Part shown: positions 1 to 12,380 of the stretch, piece after piece
Numbering within the stretch: the first letter of the stretch is position 1
How the letters are laid out: each line of letters starts with the position of its first letter
Translations under genes and position numbers: made by a program
The notes under the pieces: generated by a model
Databases searched by the model: none
The model's input: the letters and a program-made list of their open reading frames with translations, nothing else
Told to the model about the DNA's origin: nothing
Assembly (NCBI GenBank): GCA_026874595.1
Contig: CM049316.1
Span: 77,411,676 to 77,475,675 of the forward strand
DNA from: Sipunculus nudus
Lineage: Eukaryota > Annelida > Sipuncula > Golfingiida > Sipunculidae
Reading direction: 5' to 3'
Length of the DNA stretch: 64,000 nt

Positions 1-90
1 AGGTCAAAGGTCACCAAACTTTGGTACCACCATAGTGACCTACCAAAACCAAAGCTTTCTCACCCGAATTACATTCTCAGCAAAATTTTT
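1..90. repeat. Tail of an AGGTCA-type repeat at the window edge
   Basis: The first bases carry AGGTCAAAGGTCA, the same direct repeat that recurs in the F3 and F1 cores further right. The rest up to the F1 head at 91 is not recognisable. Probably the end of a repeat cut by the window boundary. Confidence 0.4.
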
Positions 91-1343
91 AGCTCAGCTG
101 ACTGTAGGTCATCTGAGCTATAGCGATCACTCTTTGTCCGTCTGACTGTCCAGCCATCCAGCTGCCCTTGTCCGTTAACAAGGCACAAATCGTAACCACT
201 GGACCTGGAATCTTTTAACTTTACATTCAGAGAGGTCAATGAAAAGTCTCTATGGAAAACTGTTACCCATATTCTTCAAGCTATGGGGCTCTGAATTACC
301 CCCAAAATAATGGAAAATTTGATACAAAGGCTCAAGTTTCTGAACAACTAATGCATTGATAACCATGATTTTTTGCATGGATATTGGTCATGGAATGTTT
401 CATCAGTTTCTGCAGACTGGTTGCGCCACCTGCATTTTTTTCGATTTTTATGAATTTTTTTCTATATTTTTGAGACCTATTAAGATGTGGTCATCTGTTA
501 ACAGGGCACAAATCCTAAGGACTGGACCTAGAATCTCTCTTGAAATTCAGGGAGGCCCATGAAGAGTCTCTGTGGAAGCCAAGAATAAGGTCTCTGTTAC
601 CCATATTCTTCAAGCTATGGGGCTCCAAAATACCCCCCAGAATAATGGAAAATTTGATACAAATCCTCAAGTATCTGAACAACTACTGCATTGATCACCA
701 TGATTCTTTTCATGGATATTGATCATGTAGTGATTCATCAGTTTTTAGCTCAGCTGACTGTAAGTCATTTGAGCTATAGCAATAAATCTTTGTCCGTCTG
801 ACCGTCCATCCATCCAGCCGTCTGTCCGTTAACAAGGCACAAATCATAACCACTGTACCTGGAATCTTCTTACTCTACATCCAGAGAGGTCCATGAAAAA
901 ACTTCTTGGAAACCTTGAATTAGGTCTCTGTTACCCATATTCTTCAAGCTATGGGGCTCTGAAGTACCCCCAGAATAATGAAAAATTTGATACATAAGCT
1001 CAAATATCTGAACAACAACTTTTTTCTCTATTTTTGAGACCTCAAAAGATGCCGTCATCTGTTAACAGGGCACAAATTGTAATGACTTGACCTAGAATCT
1101 TCTCACTTTACATCCAGAGAGGTCCATGAAAAGTCTTCATGGAAACCTGGTATTAGGGCTCTGGTACTCATTTTCTTCCAGCTATGGGGCTCCGAAGTAC
1201 CCACCCAGAATAATGAAAAATTTGATACAAAAGCTCAAATATCTGAACAACGAATGCATTGATTACCATGATTCTTTGCATGGATATTAATAATGGAGTG
1301 ATTCATCAGTTTCTGCAGACTGTTGGCCCCGCCTGTATTTTTT
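91..1343 (+). mobile_element. F1 elements: two heads and ~335-bp core monomers
   Basis: Two copies of the F1 5' motif AGCTCAGCTGACT start at 91 and 747, each followed by GTCCGTC-type tetranucleotide runs. After each head come degenerate monomers: a 'gttaacagggcacaaat' block, a 'gagctatggggct'-like block, 'ctgcagactgg', a decayed GGTGGCGCCACC palindrome and a T-rich tract. No 3' hairpin terminus follows either head, so both are truncated or interrupted. The short open frames here are chance frames in repeat DNA. Confidence 0.6.
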
Positions 1344-3152
1344 AGCGAACCTGTGAGCTTATGCGATGGCGCAGCATCGTCCGTCCGCCGTCCGTAGTCC
1401 AGGGCTGGCTTTCCGCCATCCATTGCTGTAAGTCAGAAACTGTCGGAGCTAGCAGCTCCAAATTACATGTAAGAATTCGTCACATGTGAAACTTGGTGCC
1501 CTGGAGCTTATTATTGGGTATCTGCATTAATTTAGATTTTATAGGGAAAAAGCTTAAAAACCTTTAAAAATCTTCTTCTCTGAAACTGTCCAGCCAAATT
1601 GTCCAATATTTCACAGAAATGATCTTTGGAACAATCTCTCTCAAGTTTGTTCGAATGGTTCCAGTTCGGAGATTTTTGGCGGAGTTACAGGAGGTTGAAC
1701 TTAGTCATCTGTCCAAAAAAGCACACTAAAATTAAAATCTCAGAAACGGCTAGAGCTATATTGACCAAATTTTATACCAATGTTTGTCACATATGTCATA
1801 TCTGATTTTGAGGTATTGGTGGCGCCACCTACATTGATGTGTTTTTTACAAGTGAAAATGTAACTTTAAACTCTTCTAGCTTATACACTGATTTATGATG
1901 AAACTGTTCAGCTGATTGGTTTAAACTTTACAAGAATTATTCTATGGTAGGGTTCTGCCAGTTTTATAAGAATAGATTGGGTAAATACAGTTTTAAAAAA
2001 GCATTCTAGCCAATTGAAAAAGGCTTTCTGTATTTGAAAACAGATTTGACTTCATGCAGCCAAGTCAAGAGGTCACTCAGTACAAACAGGTGGGTTCCAG
2101 ACATCACCATGGCAACTGACCTGGCTCAGGGGGGGGGGGGGTGTCTAGACAATGTGTCTAGACGTCTAGACACAGCGTCTAGACATCTGGATACAATGTT
2201 TAAATGCAGAATTCCCAGATTATTGGAACTATATCTTTCAACTGTTTGAAAAAACTTGGTTTGCATTTTAAGCAAATCAGGTTTATCATCAGGTCACATG
2301 TGAACTGCTGCGCCTTCATTTTTGGTTGACCTCTGACCGTTTGACTGATCAGGCTAAAAGTTTTGCACAAATGTAGCCCTTTGATAGCTTTATAACATAC
2401 ACTAAAAATGGTGGCGCCACCTGCAACCATTATTGCACAGCATCAATATGTTCATCTGCCTTGGGATAATATTACTCATATCTCAGCAGTGGTTTGACTT
2501 ATCCACCTGAAATTTCGCAGGTTTATACATCCTTGACAGCTTTCTCGATTTTATGACAGGTGTCGCCACCTACATTTACATTTACTCTGCAGACATCCAA
2601 GCTCATATCTCGGGAACCGTTTGACCGATTAGGCCAAAAGTTTGCATGTGTATAGATCTCACATAGCTCTTGGCGCCACCTGCAACCATTTATGCACAGC
2701 ATCCATCTGTTGACCTGCCTTGGGATAAAATCACTCATATCTCGGGTGTGGTTTGACTTATCCACCTGAAATTTTGCAGGTTTTTACATCCTGGACAATT
2801 TTCTCGATTTTATGACAGGTGGCAGCACCTACATTCACATTTAAGCTGCAGACATCCATGCTAATATGCAACACACCACGCTCTATTCCCCTTGCCACTT
2901 AATCCATGCCTCACTTCACCCATCCCACCCATTTCTGCGGATACACATAGTGGCTTGTCGACTACCCATATTCTGGTTTTAGAATGTCCTAGTCCGAAAC
3001 TTGCAGGTCAGAAACGTCCATTTTGCTGAAATCATAATGACTAAGGTAGATATGCAGGACTTAGGAGGATCAATATTAAATTTTAAAAATAAACCTCCAT
3101 TCATACTCCTAAAATTTGCAAAGGTTCGCATTAGGCCTGTAGGCCTTGTTCG
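1344..3152 (+). mobile_element. F2 non-autonomous element with F4-like core, inserted in F1
   Basis: The 5' end is AGCGAACCTGTGAGC. Near the 3' end lies the inverted motif (GGTTCGC), followed by the hairpin AGGCCTGTAGGCCT and CTTGTT. Inside are 'ccaaattgtccaatatttcaca' style monomers, a 20-bp perfect palindrome at 2154-2173, and F4-type monomers with GGTGGCGCCACC at 1818 and 2410 (from ~2290 to ~2985). Outside both ends the sequence is the F1 monomer T-tract, so the element sits inside F1. No transposase is present. The class (Helentron-associated) is inferred from structure. Confidence 0.6.
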
Positions 3153-3493
3153 ATTTTTTATGATTTTTTTTTCTCTATTTTTGAGACCTCAAAAGATTCT
3201 GTCATCTTTTTTTCAGGGCACAAATCGTAATCGCTGGACCTGGAATCTTCTCACTTTACATCCAGAGAGGTCTATAAAAATTCTTCTTGGAAACTTGGAA
3301 TTTGGTCTCTGTTACCAATATTCTTCCAGCTATGGGGCTCCAAAGTACCCCCTGGAATAATGAAAATTAAATTTGATACAAAAGCTCAAGTATCTGAACA
3401 ACTAAAGCATTGATCACCATGATTCTTTGCATGGATATTAATCATGGAGTGTTTCATCAGTTTCTGCAGACTGGTGGCGCCACCTGTATTTTT
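3153..3493 (+). repeat. F1 core monomer (~335 bp) with exact palindrome
   Basis: This is the continuation of the F1 core interrupted by the F2 insertion. It contains GGTGGCGCCACC at 3473-3484, then the T-tract into which the next F1 element has inserted. Confidence 0.6.
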
Positions 3494-6145
3494 AGCTCAG
3501 CTGACTATAAGTCATCTGAGCTATAGTCGTGGTCCATTGTCCGTCGTCCGTCCGTCTGTCCGTCCGTCCGTCTGTCCGTCCGTCCGTAGATGTGGCACGT
3601 TTTGAAACCGTAAGACCTAGGAATCCAAAATTTGGCATAATGTTAGATGTCCCCAAGATCTCCTACCAAGCCGAAAACTGGGTCTTTGCGACTTTGTTCC
3701 TTTGAGAAATTAAAGAAAAACCTCAATTTTTTATTAAAAACCTATTTTTACACTTCAGGACTGCCTAATATAAAAACCACTCATCTGTTTTTCCTCATAC
3801 GTACCATAGTTATTCCTCTATATAGTTCCTATGTACATGCCAGAAATTATGTCTGTATTATAAAAATTTAAAAAGTTATGGGCCCAAACATAATGCATTG
3901 TGTAAAAAATCAGGAAAGATATTTGATCACTTAACACAAAATATGTTAAAGCTATAAACTTTTTTTCCAGTAATATAACTTTAATTAATCAAAATTAAAT
4001 TGTATACCCAAAATTAGATCAAAATCTTTTAAATTTTTTAATATATTAACAAAAATAAAAAATTGGTACCTTAAATTTTGCCCAACTTTGACCATGGCAC
4101 GTTTTTTTCCTGTGAGTACTGTGGATTTAATTTTCACAGCATGTTTTTTTTAGCATTTTGTCTGTAAACACCAAAAATTTGAAACCAGTTGATCAAAAAC
4201 TGTAGATTTTATTCAAGCTTTCAAGCACCATGTAACATATTGTTTACATCAAACTAGTGTCATGCAGTTTGCAAGTGCTCAGCTCCCCAACTTCAGCTCT
4301 CAGTTCCTAAAATTTGGCATACAATTAGATGTCTCAAAAATCCCCTACCATGCCAAGAATTTGATCACTAGGACTTAATACCTTCGAGATATTAATAAAA
4401 AACTTCATTTTTCCATTAAAAACCCATTGTTACACTTCAAGACAGCCTAATATCAAAACCACTGATCTGACTTTAATCATATATAATATACATATTTTTC
4501 TATATATTCTCTATGCACATGCCAGAAATGATGTCAGTATTGCGTAATTGTTTTAAGTTATGGGCCCAAACATAATGCACTTTGTAAAAAATCAAGAAAT
4601 ATATTTACTCCCTTAACAAGAGAATTGCTGAAGCTAGAGATTTTTTGTCAGGGATGTAACATTATTTAATCAGGATTCAATTGAATACCCAAAATTAGTT
4701 CTGAATTTTTCAAATTGTATAAGTTATTAGTATAAATATAAAATTAGTACCTTAAATTTTGCCCAACTTTGACCATGGCATGTTTGTTTCCTGTGAGTAC
4801 TGTTGATATAATTTTCATATCATGCACACATAAAGATTTCAGCTTTTTAGTTTGAAAAGCTGAAAGAAATTGGCCAAAAATTGTAGCTTTTATTGATGTT
4901 TTTATGAGACCATGTCAGACCTTGGCTCTCTGTAGCACCTCTTGAGTCACCTGTATGTTGACCTGGTTGAACTTTCAGCAAATTATGCATGCTTGAGGCG
5001 AGACATAAACTGGGGCGTCCAGGCAGCTTATTATATAATGGCCAGCCACAGTTGATCTAGGTGTCCAACCCAACTCATCTAGTAGTTTTAACCAACAACA
5101 TAACAATAAACAATAAATTAATAAATTTTTATTGGTTTTTAATAACAAATTAAAGAAAAATAGAAAAGGAATTTGTTAGTTGATAATAACAGGAAATTAA
5201 CTTGCAGTTACCAATGATATAAGTATCTTGTATCGATGGATAGAATGTCATGTATTCCAAATAACACCATGCAGTCACCTATGGTATTTTTCAGTTCAAT
5301 TTTAATGATAAAAAATTAAATCATATTATTCATTACTAATCATTAGGGATCATATGAAGGAAATTAATGATAGACAAAGATGCAGTTGATAATATTAATC
5401 TAGATTCCCACTGTGTCTAGTTTGTACATTGATGTGAAATTAGTCCAAAATAAATATATTACATTTTTTTTTTAATATAAATAAAAGCCATAAATCCAGG
5501 TACTTATGATCATTATTTAAATGTGTGAATTTTGTATATTCTGGATTCTCAACATCATTGTTTGGTGAAAACTGAATAAATACCAGACATGGTGCGAATA
5601 CTTTGCAATTGTATTTAAACACGAATATGAATATGTACTCCATTATAAAATTTCTTTCATAAGAATGGGAATTCAGGTAAAAATGAAAGTATATGAATAC
5701 CAGTGCAAATATTTTCAAAATGTATTAATGAATGCATTCATGAATATATTCTTTAATATTATTTTAATAATCATTTCAGTCATATTTTATTTGAAAAAAT
5801 CATACTATTCTCTTATTATTTTTAATAAAAATTATATTTAGGACAATATTTGTAATTTTTCTAATAAATAGTTAAACTCTTATATTATATGTTCTGCTTA
5901 TATTAGTTATATGGCCAAGTCAAAATCTGTGTGACAATCCCACTCCATTTGTTAATGAAATAAATGAAATTAATCCTCTTTCCTGTCTCCAAAGGTACTT
6001 TCAAAATCATACATAAGCTAAACAACAACAACTCATAATACAGCTTATTTTTATTACCATATAAAACCAGCATGTGCCTCATTTCTAAATCATATTTTTT
6101 TATCATATATATCAGCTGAGCACCGTGACCCATAGGTCCCTTGTT
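3494..6145 (+). mobile_element. Long F1 element, ~2.65 kb, both ends present
   Basis: Starts AGCTCAGCTGACT and ends CAGCTGAGC, then the hairpin GACCCATAGGTC, then CCTTGTT. A (GTCC)n/(GTCT)n microsatellite follows the head (about 3537-3593). The interior begins with two diverged ~690-bp direct subrepeats (from about 3610 and 4310, each with 'ttggcata', 'aaaacc(c/t)attt' and 'ttgcccaactttgaccatgg' blocks), then AT-rich single-copy sequence. It has no open frame above about 92 codons, so it is non-autonomous. It lies in the T-tract of an F1 monomer. Homologous along its length to 6503-9129. Confidence 0.65.
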
Positions 6146-6502
6146 TTTATTTTTTTACAATTTTTTTCTCTATTTTGAGACCTTTAAAGATGCCGTCATC
6201 TGTTTACAGGGCACAAATCATAACAGCTGGACCTAGAATCTTCTAACTTTACATCCAAATAGGTCCATGATAAGTCCCCTTGAAAACCTAGAATTAGGTC
6301 TCTGTTACCCATATCCTTCAAGCAATGGGGCTCCAAAGTACCCCCCAAATAATAAAAAATTTGATACAAAAGCTCTTGTATCTCAACAAATAGTTCATTG
6401 ATTGCCTTGATCCTTTGCATGCATATTCATCATGGAGTGTTTCATCAATTCCTGCTGAATGGTGGCACCACCTTGATTTTTTTTTACTTTTTAATGATTT
6501 TT
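6146..6502 (+). repeat. F1 core monomer between two long F1 elements
   Basis: Reads straight on from the monomer broken at 3493: T-rich tract, 'tctctattttgagacc', then the usual monomer ending in a decayed palindrome (ggtggcaccacc) near 6461 and a second T-tract, where the next element begins. Confidence 0.55.
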
Positions 6503-9129
6503 AGCTCAGCTGACTATAAGTCATCTGAGCTATAGTCACGGTCCATTGTCCGTTGTCCGTCCGTCTGTCCGTCCGTCCGTCTGTCCGTCCGTCCGTCCGT
6601 AGATGTGGCACTTTTTAAACCGTAAGACATAGGAATCCAAAATTCGGCATAATGTTAGATGTCCTCAAGATCTCCTACCAAGCCGAAAACTGGGTCTTTT
6701 CGACTTCGTTCCTTTGAGAAATTAAGAAAAAACCTCAATTTTTTATTAAAAACCTATTTTCACACTTCAGGACTGCCTAATATCAAAACCACTCATCTGT
6801 TTTTCCTCATATTTACCATAAATATACCTCTATATTATTCTTATGTACATTCAAGAAATTGTCTGTATTATATAATTTAAAAAAGTTATGGACCCAAACA
6901 TAATGCATTTTGTAAAAAATCAGGAAAGATATTTGATCACTTAACACAAAACATGTTAAAGCTATGGACCTTTTTTCCAGTAATATAACTTTAATTAATC
7001 AAAATTAAATTGTATACCCAAAATTAGATGAAAATCTTTTAAATTTTTTGAAATATTAATAAAAATAAAAAATTGGTACCTTAAATTTTGCCCAACTTTG
7101 ACCATGGCACTTTTTTTCCTGTAAGTACTGTGGATTTAATTTTCACAGCATGTTTTTGTTAGCATTTCAACTGTTAACACCAAAAATTTGAAACCAGTTG
7201 ATCAAAAACTGTAGATTTTATTCAAGTTTTCAAGCACCATGTAACATATTGTTTACATCAAGCTAGTGTTATGCAGTTTGCAAGAGCTCAGCTCCCCAGC
7301 TTCAGCTCTTAGTTCCTTAATTTCGGCATACAGCTAGATGTCTCCGAAATCCCCTACCATGCCAAGAATTTGGTCACTAGGACTTAATACCTTCAAGATA
7401 TTAATGAAAAACTTCATTTTTCCATTAAAAACCCATTGTTACACTTCAAGACTGCCTAATATCAAAACCACTGATCTGACTTTAATCATAAATAATATAC
7501 ATATTTTTCATTCTCTACGCACATGCCAGAATGATGTCAGTATTGCGTAATTGTTTTAAGTTATGGGCCCAAACATAATGCACTTTGTAAAAAATCAAGA
7601 AATATATTTACTCCCTTAACAAGGGGATTGCTGAAGCTAGAGATTTTTTGTCAGGGATGTAACATTATTTAATCAAGATTCAATTGAATACCCAAAATTA
7701 GTTATGAATTTTTCAAATTTTATAAGTTATTAGTATAAATGTAAAATTAGTAACTTAAATTTTGCCCAACTTTGACCATGGCACGTTTGTTTCCTGTGAG
7801 CACTGTTGATATAATTTTCATATCATGCACACATAAGGATTTCAGCTTTTAAGTTTAGAAAGCTGAAAGAAATTGGCCAAAAATTGTAGCTTTTATTAAT
7901 GTTTTTATGAGACCCTGTCAGACTTTGGCTCTCTCCAGCCCCTCTTGAGTCCCCTGTATGTTGACCTTGTTGAACTTTCAGCAAATTATGCATGCTTGAG
8001 GCGAGGCATACACGAGAATCCAGGTAGCTTATGGCCAGCCACAGTTGATCCAGGTGTCCAACCCAACTCATCTATTAGTTTTAACCAACTACATAACAAT
8101 AAACAATAAATTAATAAATTTTTATTGGTTTTTAATAACAAATTAAAGAAAAATAGAAAAGGAATTTGTTAGTTTATAATAACAGGAAATTAACTTGCAG
8201 TTACTGATGATATAAGAATCTTGTATCGATGGATAGAATGTCACGTATTCCAAATAACACCATGCAGTCACCTATGGTATTTTTCAGTTCAATTTTAATG
8301 ATAAAGAAGTAAATCATATCATTCATTACTTATCATTAGGGATCATATGATGGAAATTAATGATAGACAAAAATGCAGTTGTATTAATCTAGATTCCTAC
8401 TGTGTCTAATGTGTACATTGATGTGAAATTAGTCCAAAATGAATTAATTACAGTTATTTTTTAATATAAATAAAAGCCTTAAAACCAGGTACTTATGATC
8501 ATAATTTAAATGTGTGAATTTTGTATATTCTGGATTCTCAACATCATTGTTTGGTGAAAACTGAATAAATACCAGACATGGTGCGAATACTTTGTAATTG
8601 TATTTAAATACGAATATGATTATGCACTCCATTATAAAATTTCTTGCATAAAGAATGGGAATTCAGGTAAAAATGAAAGTATATGAATACCAGTGCAAAT
8701 ACTTTCAAAATGTATTCATGAATGCATTCATGAATATATTCTTTAATATTATTTTAATAATCATTTCAGTTATATTTCATTTTAAAAAATCATATGATTC
8801 TCTTATTATTTTTAATAAAAATTATATTTGGGACAATATTTGTAATTTTTTTTAATTAATAGTTAAACCCTTATATATTCTGCTTATAAGTTATATGGCC
8901 AAGTCAAAATCTGTGTGACAATAGTGCTCCATTTGTTAATAAAATAAATGAAATCAATCCTCTTCCCTGTCTCCAAAGGTACTATCAAAATCATACATAA
9001 GCTAAACAACAACAACTCATAATACAGCTTATATTTATTACCACACAAAACCAGCATGTGCCTCATTTCTAAATAATATTTTTTTATCATATATAACAGC
9101 TGAGCGTCGTGACCCATAGGTCCCTTGTT
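6503..9129 (+). mobile_element. Second long F1 element, ~2.63 kb
   Basis: Same ends as the copy at 3494: AGCTCAGCTGACT at the start; CAGCTGAGCG, hairpin GACCCATAGGTC and CCTTGTT at the end. It carries a longer (GTCC)n run (about 6541-6602) and the same two ~690-bp subrepeats. Small indels separate the two copies over their whole length, so they are independent insertions or an old duplication. No coding capacity is seen. Confidence 0.65.
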
Positions 9130-9940
9130 TTTTCTCTATTTTTGAGACATTAAAAGATGCTGTCATCTGTTAACAGGGCACAAATTGTAACCACAGGACC
9201 TAGTATCTTCTATCTTGACATGCTGGGAGGTCAGTAAAAATATCTCTGTGGAAACCTGAAATTAGGTCTCTGTTACCCATATCCTCTTAGCTATGGGGCT
9301 CAGTTAAACCCCAACAAATAAATTAAAATTTGATACAAAAGCTCTAGAAGCTCAATAAATTGTGCATTGATTGCCATGATTCTTTGCATGCATTTTCATC
9401 ATGGAGTGTTTCATCAGTTCTTGCAGACTGGTGGCGTCACCTGGATTTTTTCCAATTTTTATGCATTTTCTCTCTATTCTTGAGACCTTCAAAGATGTGG
9501 CCGTCTGTTATCAGGGCAGGGAAGTCAATGAAAAATATCCTTGGAAACCTGAAATTAGGACTCTGTTACCCATATTCTCTGAGCTATGGGGCTTATAAGC
9601 ACCCCTAGCATAATTGAAAATTTGATACCAAAGCAGGGCAAAAATTATAAACATTAAACCTAAAATCTTCTAACTTAAAATCCAGGGAGGTCCATGAAAA
9701 GTCTCCTTCGAAACATGAATTTAGGTCTCTGTTACCCATAATCTTTGAACAATGGGGCTTATAAGCACATCCCAATATATTTGAAAATTTGAAATCAAAG
9801 TAGAGCACAGATGATAACCATTGGACCAAGAATGTTCTCACTTGGCATCCTCAGAATTCCTCAAAAGTTCTCCCCTCAAAACCTGAAATTGGGTCACTGT
9901 GACCTATATTCTCAGAGATTTGGGGTATGTTTGAGCATCC
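9130..9940 (+). repeat. Degenerate F1 core monomers
   Basis: About three progressively decayed copies of the F1 monomer, recognised by 'cagggcacaaat', 'aggtctctgttaccca' and 'gctatggggct' blocks. The interior palindrome is changed to ggtggcgtcacc near 9431 and lost in the later copies. Confidence 0.5.
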
Positions 9941-10140
9941 AAGAAGTAATGAATAATACACACAAATTGCCAGATTCCACAGGAAAGGCTGGTTGGATTA
10001 TCATAAAATTTGGTGTGCTAATGGGTCTTGATGAACTTAAGCTAATATGCATGAATGATAATGCCACCTATATTATATTATAAACTTTATTTATTTTAAA
10101 TGGATTGTACAACTAGTTATAATAACTAATACGAGGCACT
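9941..10140. other. No recognisable feature
   Basis: AT-rich sequence between the decayed F1 monomers and a SINE-like element. I see no gene, RNA or repeat end here. Confidence 0.4.
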
Positions 10141-10320
10141 CTCCATGGCTCGGTTGTTGGCGCTCCGTATTCGGCAAGGGTGGAGGAAACCGGAGGACCC
10201 TGAGAAAACCACCGACCTTGGACAGGCCACTATAAACCATTCTCATAGCCACATCCGGGAATCGAACCCTGGTCGCCAGCGGAGAAGGGCGAGTGTTTTA
10301 CAACTCAGCTGTCCAGGTCA
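10141..10320 (-). mobile_element. tRNA-derived SINE-like element
   Basis: Read on the minus strand, the segment begins with a tRNA-like head: an A-box-like CAGCTGAGTTG, then ACTCGCC, then the B-box GGTTCGATTCC (plus strand 10257-10272). The body holds a 'GGTTTCCTCCACCC' block, like a core that from memory recurs in several animal SINE families. Zinc-finger copies 2-4 keep only the A-box half of this head upstream (about 13490, 20698 and 32843). An 87-codon frame overlapping it is not a gene. Confidence 0.5.
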
Positions 10321-10349
10321 TATTAGATTCCTGTGCAAGGACATATTGT

Positions 10350-10397
10350 CAACATGTCAGTCGGCTGAGCGTCATGACCCATGGGTCACTTGTTGTA
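10350..10397 (+). mobile_element. F1 3' terminus remnant upstream of zinc-finger copy 1
   Basis: Contains GTCGGCTGAGCGTCATG, then hairpin GACCCATGGGTC, then ACTTGTT: the F1 3' end without its body. The same remnant lies upstream of all four zinc-finger copies (about 13570-13610, 20780-20820, 32925-32965), so it predates their duplication. Confidence 0.6.
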
Positions 10398-10484
10398 TAT
10401 TTATTTAGGTCAGAAGTAACCAGAGGCACAATGGGCATATTCTTCACTATTTGCTGTTCTCTTGTTTGGTGTCATAAAAAACTC

Positions 10485-10520
10485 AACCTTATATATATGG
10501 TTCTTTTTATCAGCAGAAAA
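10485..10520 (+). promoter_or_regulatory. Possible TATA-type promoter of zinc-finger copy 1
   Basis: A TATATATA box (about 10489-10497) followed by a conserved 'ttctttttatcagcag' lies about 230 bp upstream of the start codon. The block is kept in all four copies (13704, 20911 and 33060 regions). It could be the promoter core, but there is no transcript evidence and TA runs are common in this DNA. Confidence 0.3.
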
Positions 10521-10721
10521 TATCTTAGGGCGGATCCCAGATTCAGACAATCGTCATTGGCACACAGATCGAGTGCTCCACCATTCTATTAATAAAGCCA
10601 GCTTTATTAGCTAGACAGGCCACCTTTGTATGACCAAGTGAAAGTAAGAAATTAAGTATTTGTTCAGTACTATTTTCATTGTTTCATGAATTTTTACTTG
10701 AAGAACGCGACAGAAGGACAA

Positions 10722-11825
10722 ATGGATCAAGCTGTACCACCACCATATTTGGATACGTTCATAAAGAAAGAAAATGACCAAGGTACCTCTAAGAGTGATT
10801 CAGATGTCAGGGTCCAGGACAGTGGATTCATCAAGAACACATCATGTGACTACCTTAAGACAGAATCAGATGTACAGACATTACCAACAAATGCTTGTGA
10901 TGGAAATAACCAAGACACTAGGGATACCTGTATGAGCACTGAGGATGAAGAAAAAAATATCCTTCAGTATGATATTTCCGACGGGGAAACACAAAGTCTT
11001 TCCAGGGAAATTGAGAATAATTTATCAGCCAAGGAAAAACAGAGAAGTTCACAATACATGAATGATATTTCATGTGATGCACCCTCAACCTGTAGAGAAT
11101 ACACTGATCAGATTACTGTTCATGTGTCAACAGTTGTACCTGAGTGTAGCAATATTGATTCAAATGAAACAGAGCAGTATAAAAATCAAAATACAAATGT
11201 AAAATCACTTTCCAAAGACAAATCATTTGACTGTGGACAGTGTGGTAAATTTTTCTCCCATCAGGGAAACCTTAAGAGACACATGAGGACACATAATGGA
11301 GATAAACCATTTATATGTGAACAGTGCGGTAAATCTTTCACTCGACAGTGTAACCTGAAGACGCACATCTTGACACATACAGGAGAAAGGCCATTTAAAT
11401 GTGGACAGTGTGGTAAATCTTACTCCCAGGAGAAATACCTAAAGGCTCACATCTTGACACATACTGTGGAATCCCCATTTAAATGTGGACTGTGTGGTAA
11501 ATCTTTCTGTGTGAAGAGTCACCTACAGACTCACATCAGGACTCATACTGGAGAAAAACCATTTAAGTGTGAACAATGTGGTAAATCTTTCGCTGACCCT
11601 AGAAACCTTAAGAATCACATCTTGACTCATACTGGAGAAAAACCATTTAAATGTATACAGTGTGGTAAATCTTTTGCAGTTCTGTTTACATTGAAGAGAC
11701 ACATAAGGACACATACTGGAGAAAAACCATTTAAATGTGGACAGTGTGGTAAATCTTTCTCCCTTAAATGTAACCTAAAGACTCATATCTTGACACATAC
11801 TGGAGAAAAAAACATTCAGCTGTGA
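10722..11825 (+). CDS. C2H2 zinc-finger protein, copy 1 (7 fingers)
   Basis: Predicted nuclear DNA-binding protein of 367 residues. Residues 1 to ~165 form an acidic, low-complexity N-terminus with no recognised domain; two stretches (IKKE, LKTE) fit the SUMO-attachment consensus. The rest is seven tandem C2H2 fingers of the CxxC-12-HxxxH type with TGEKP-like linkers. I chose the ATG at 10722 because MDQAV is conserved in all four copies and has a good initiation context (A at -3, G at +4); the upstream ATG at 10686 is followed by a stop in copies 3 and 4. An exon boundary upstream is possible (GTAAG at 10644, CAG before the ATG). The last finger is followed at once by a stop, because a seven-A run shifts the frame out of further finger sequence. 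Relative to copy 2 it lacks six internal fingers and three N-terminal residues. The C2H2 class is certain; target and function are unknown. Confidence 0.85.
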   Translation: MDQAVPPPYLDTFIKKENDQGTSKSDSDVRVQDSGFIKNTSCDYLKTESDVQTLPTNACDGNNQDTRDTCMSTEDEEKNILQYDISDGETQSLSREIENNLSAKEKQRSSQYMNDISCDAPSTCREYTDQITVHVSTVVPECSNIDSNETEQYKNQNTNVKSLSKDKSFDCGQCGKFFSHQGNLKRHMRTHNGDKPFICEQCGKSFTRQCNLKTHILTHTGERPFKCGQCGKSYSQEKYLKAHILTHTVESPFKCGLCGKSFCVKSHLQTHIRTHTGEKPFKCEQCGKSFADPRNLKNHILTHTGEKPFKCIQCGKSFAVLFTLKRHIRTHTGEKPFKCGQCGKSFSLKCNLKTHILTHTGEKNIQL

Positions 11826-12380
11826 ACAGTGTTGTAAATCTTTCACCCAGAAGAGTGAAATGAAGACTAACATCAGGACATATACGGGAGAAAAGCCATT
11901 TAATATGAACAGAGTGATAAATTTTTCTCTTTGCGCAGTCACCTGAACAGACATAAGGTGACACCTACTGGAGAAAAACCATTTGTATGTGGACAATGGT
12001 AAATCTTTCTCTAGACAGAGTAACATGGAGATCCACATCATGACACATACTGGAGTGAAACCAAGTGTGGTAAATGTGGTAAATTTTTGACAAAGAATTA
12101 CCTGAAGACTCACATTTTGATTTTTGACTCATACTTGAGAAAGAAACATATAGCAAGTGTGAAAAATCTTCCTCTGACCACGATAACTTGCATAAGAGAC
12201 AAAAGAGGATACATTCTTAAGAGATAAAAAAATGAGATGTGGACACTGTGATCAATCTTTTTGTGGTGGCATGACACATCCTGGTGTGTACCATTTAAAT
12301 GCTGAGAGTGTGTTAAATATTTTTCTCAGCAAAGTAACCTAGAAACATAATTATCAGGATACACACAGGGTGTTGACTCT
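11826..12380 (+). pseudogene. Decayed zinc-finger tail of copy 1
   Basis: Finger-like sequence continues beyond the stop in shifted frames: CEQC-like, 'KSFTQ', 'TGEKP' and 'HCDQSF' pieces, with lost cysteines and histidines and several stops. About six former fingers can be traced to about 12360. The ancestral protein was therefore longer. The same tail occurs after copies 2, 3 and 4. Confidence 0.7.

Noticed and set aside
1-10140. Many open frames of 60-120 codons
   Set aside because: They lie inside repeat monomers, often recur with the monomer in several copies, and show no protein family motif.
10257-10320. A functional tRNA gene on the minus strand
   Set aside because: A- and B-box-like sequences are present, but acceptor and anticodon stems do not pair convincingly and a SINE body follows.
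10145-10408. 87-codon frame starting MARLLALRIRQG
   Set aside because: It runs through the SINE-like element and the F1 terminus, which explain the sequence.
11523-12156. Minus-strand frames of 60-117 codons over the zinc-finger arrays
   Set aside because: They are reverse-strand shadows of the 84-bp finger repeat; the same happens at copies 2, 3 and 4.
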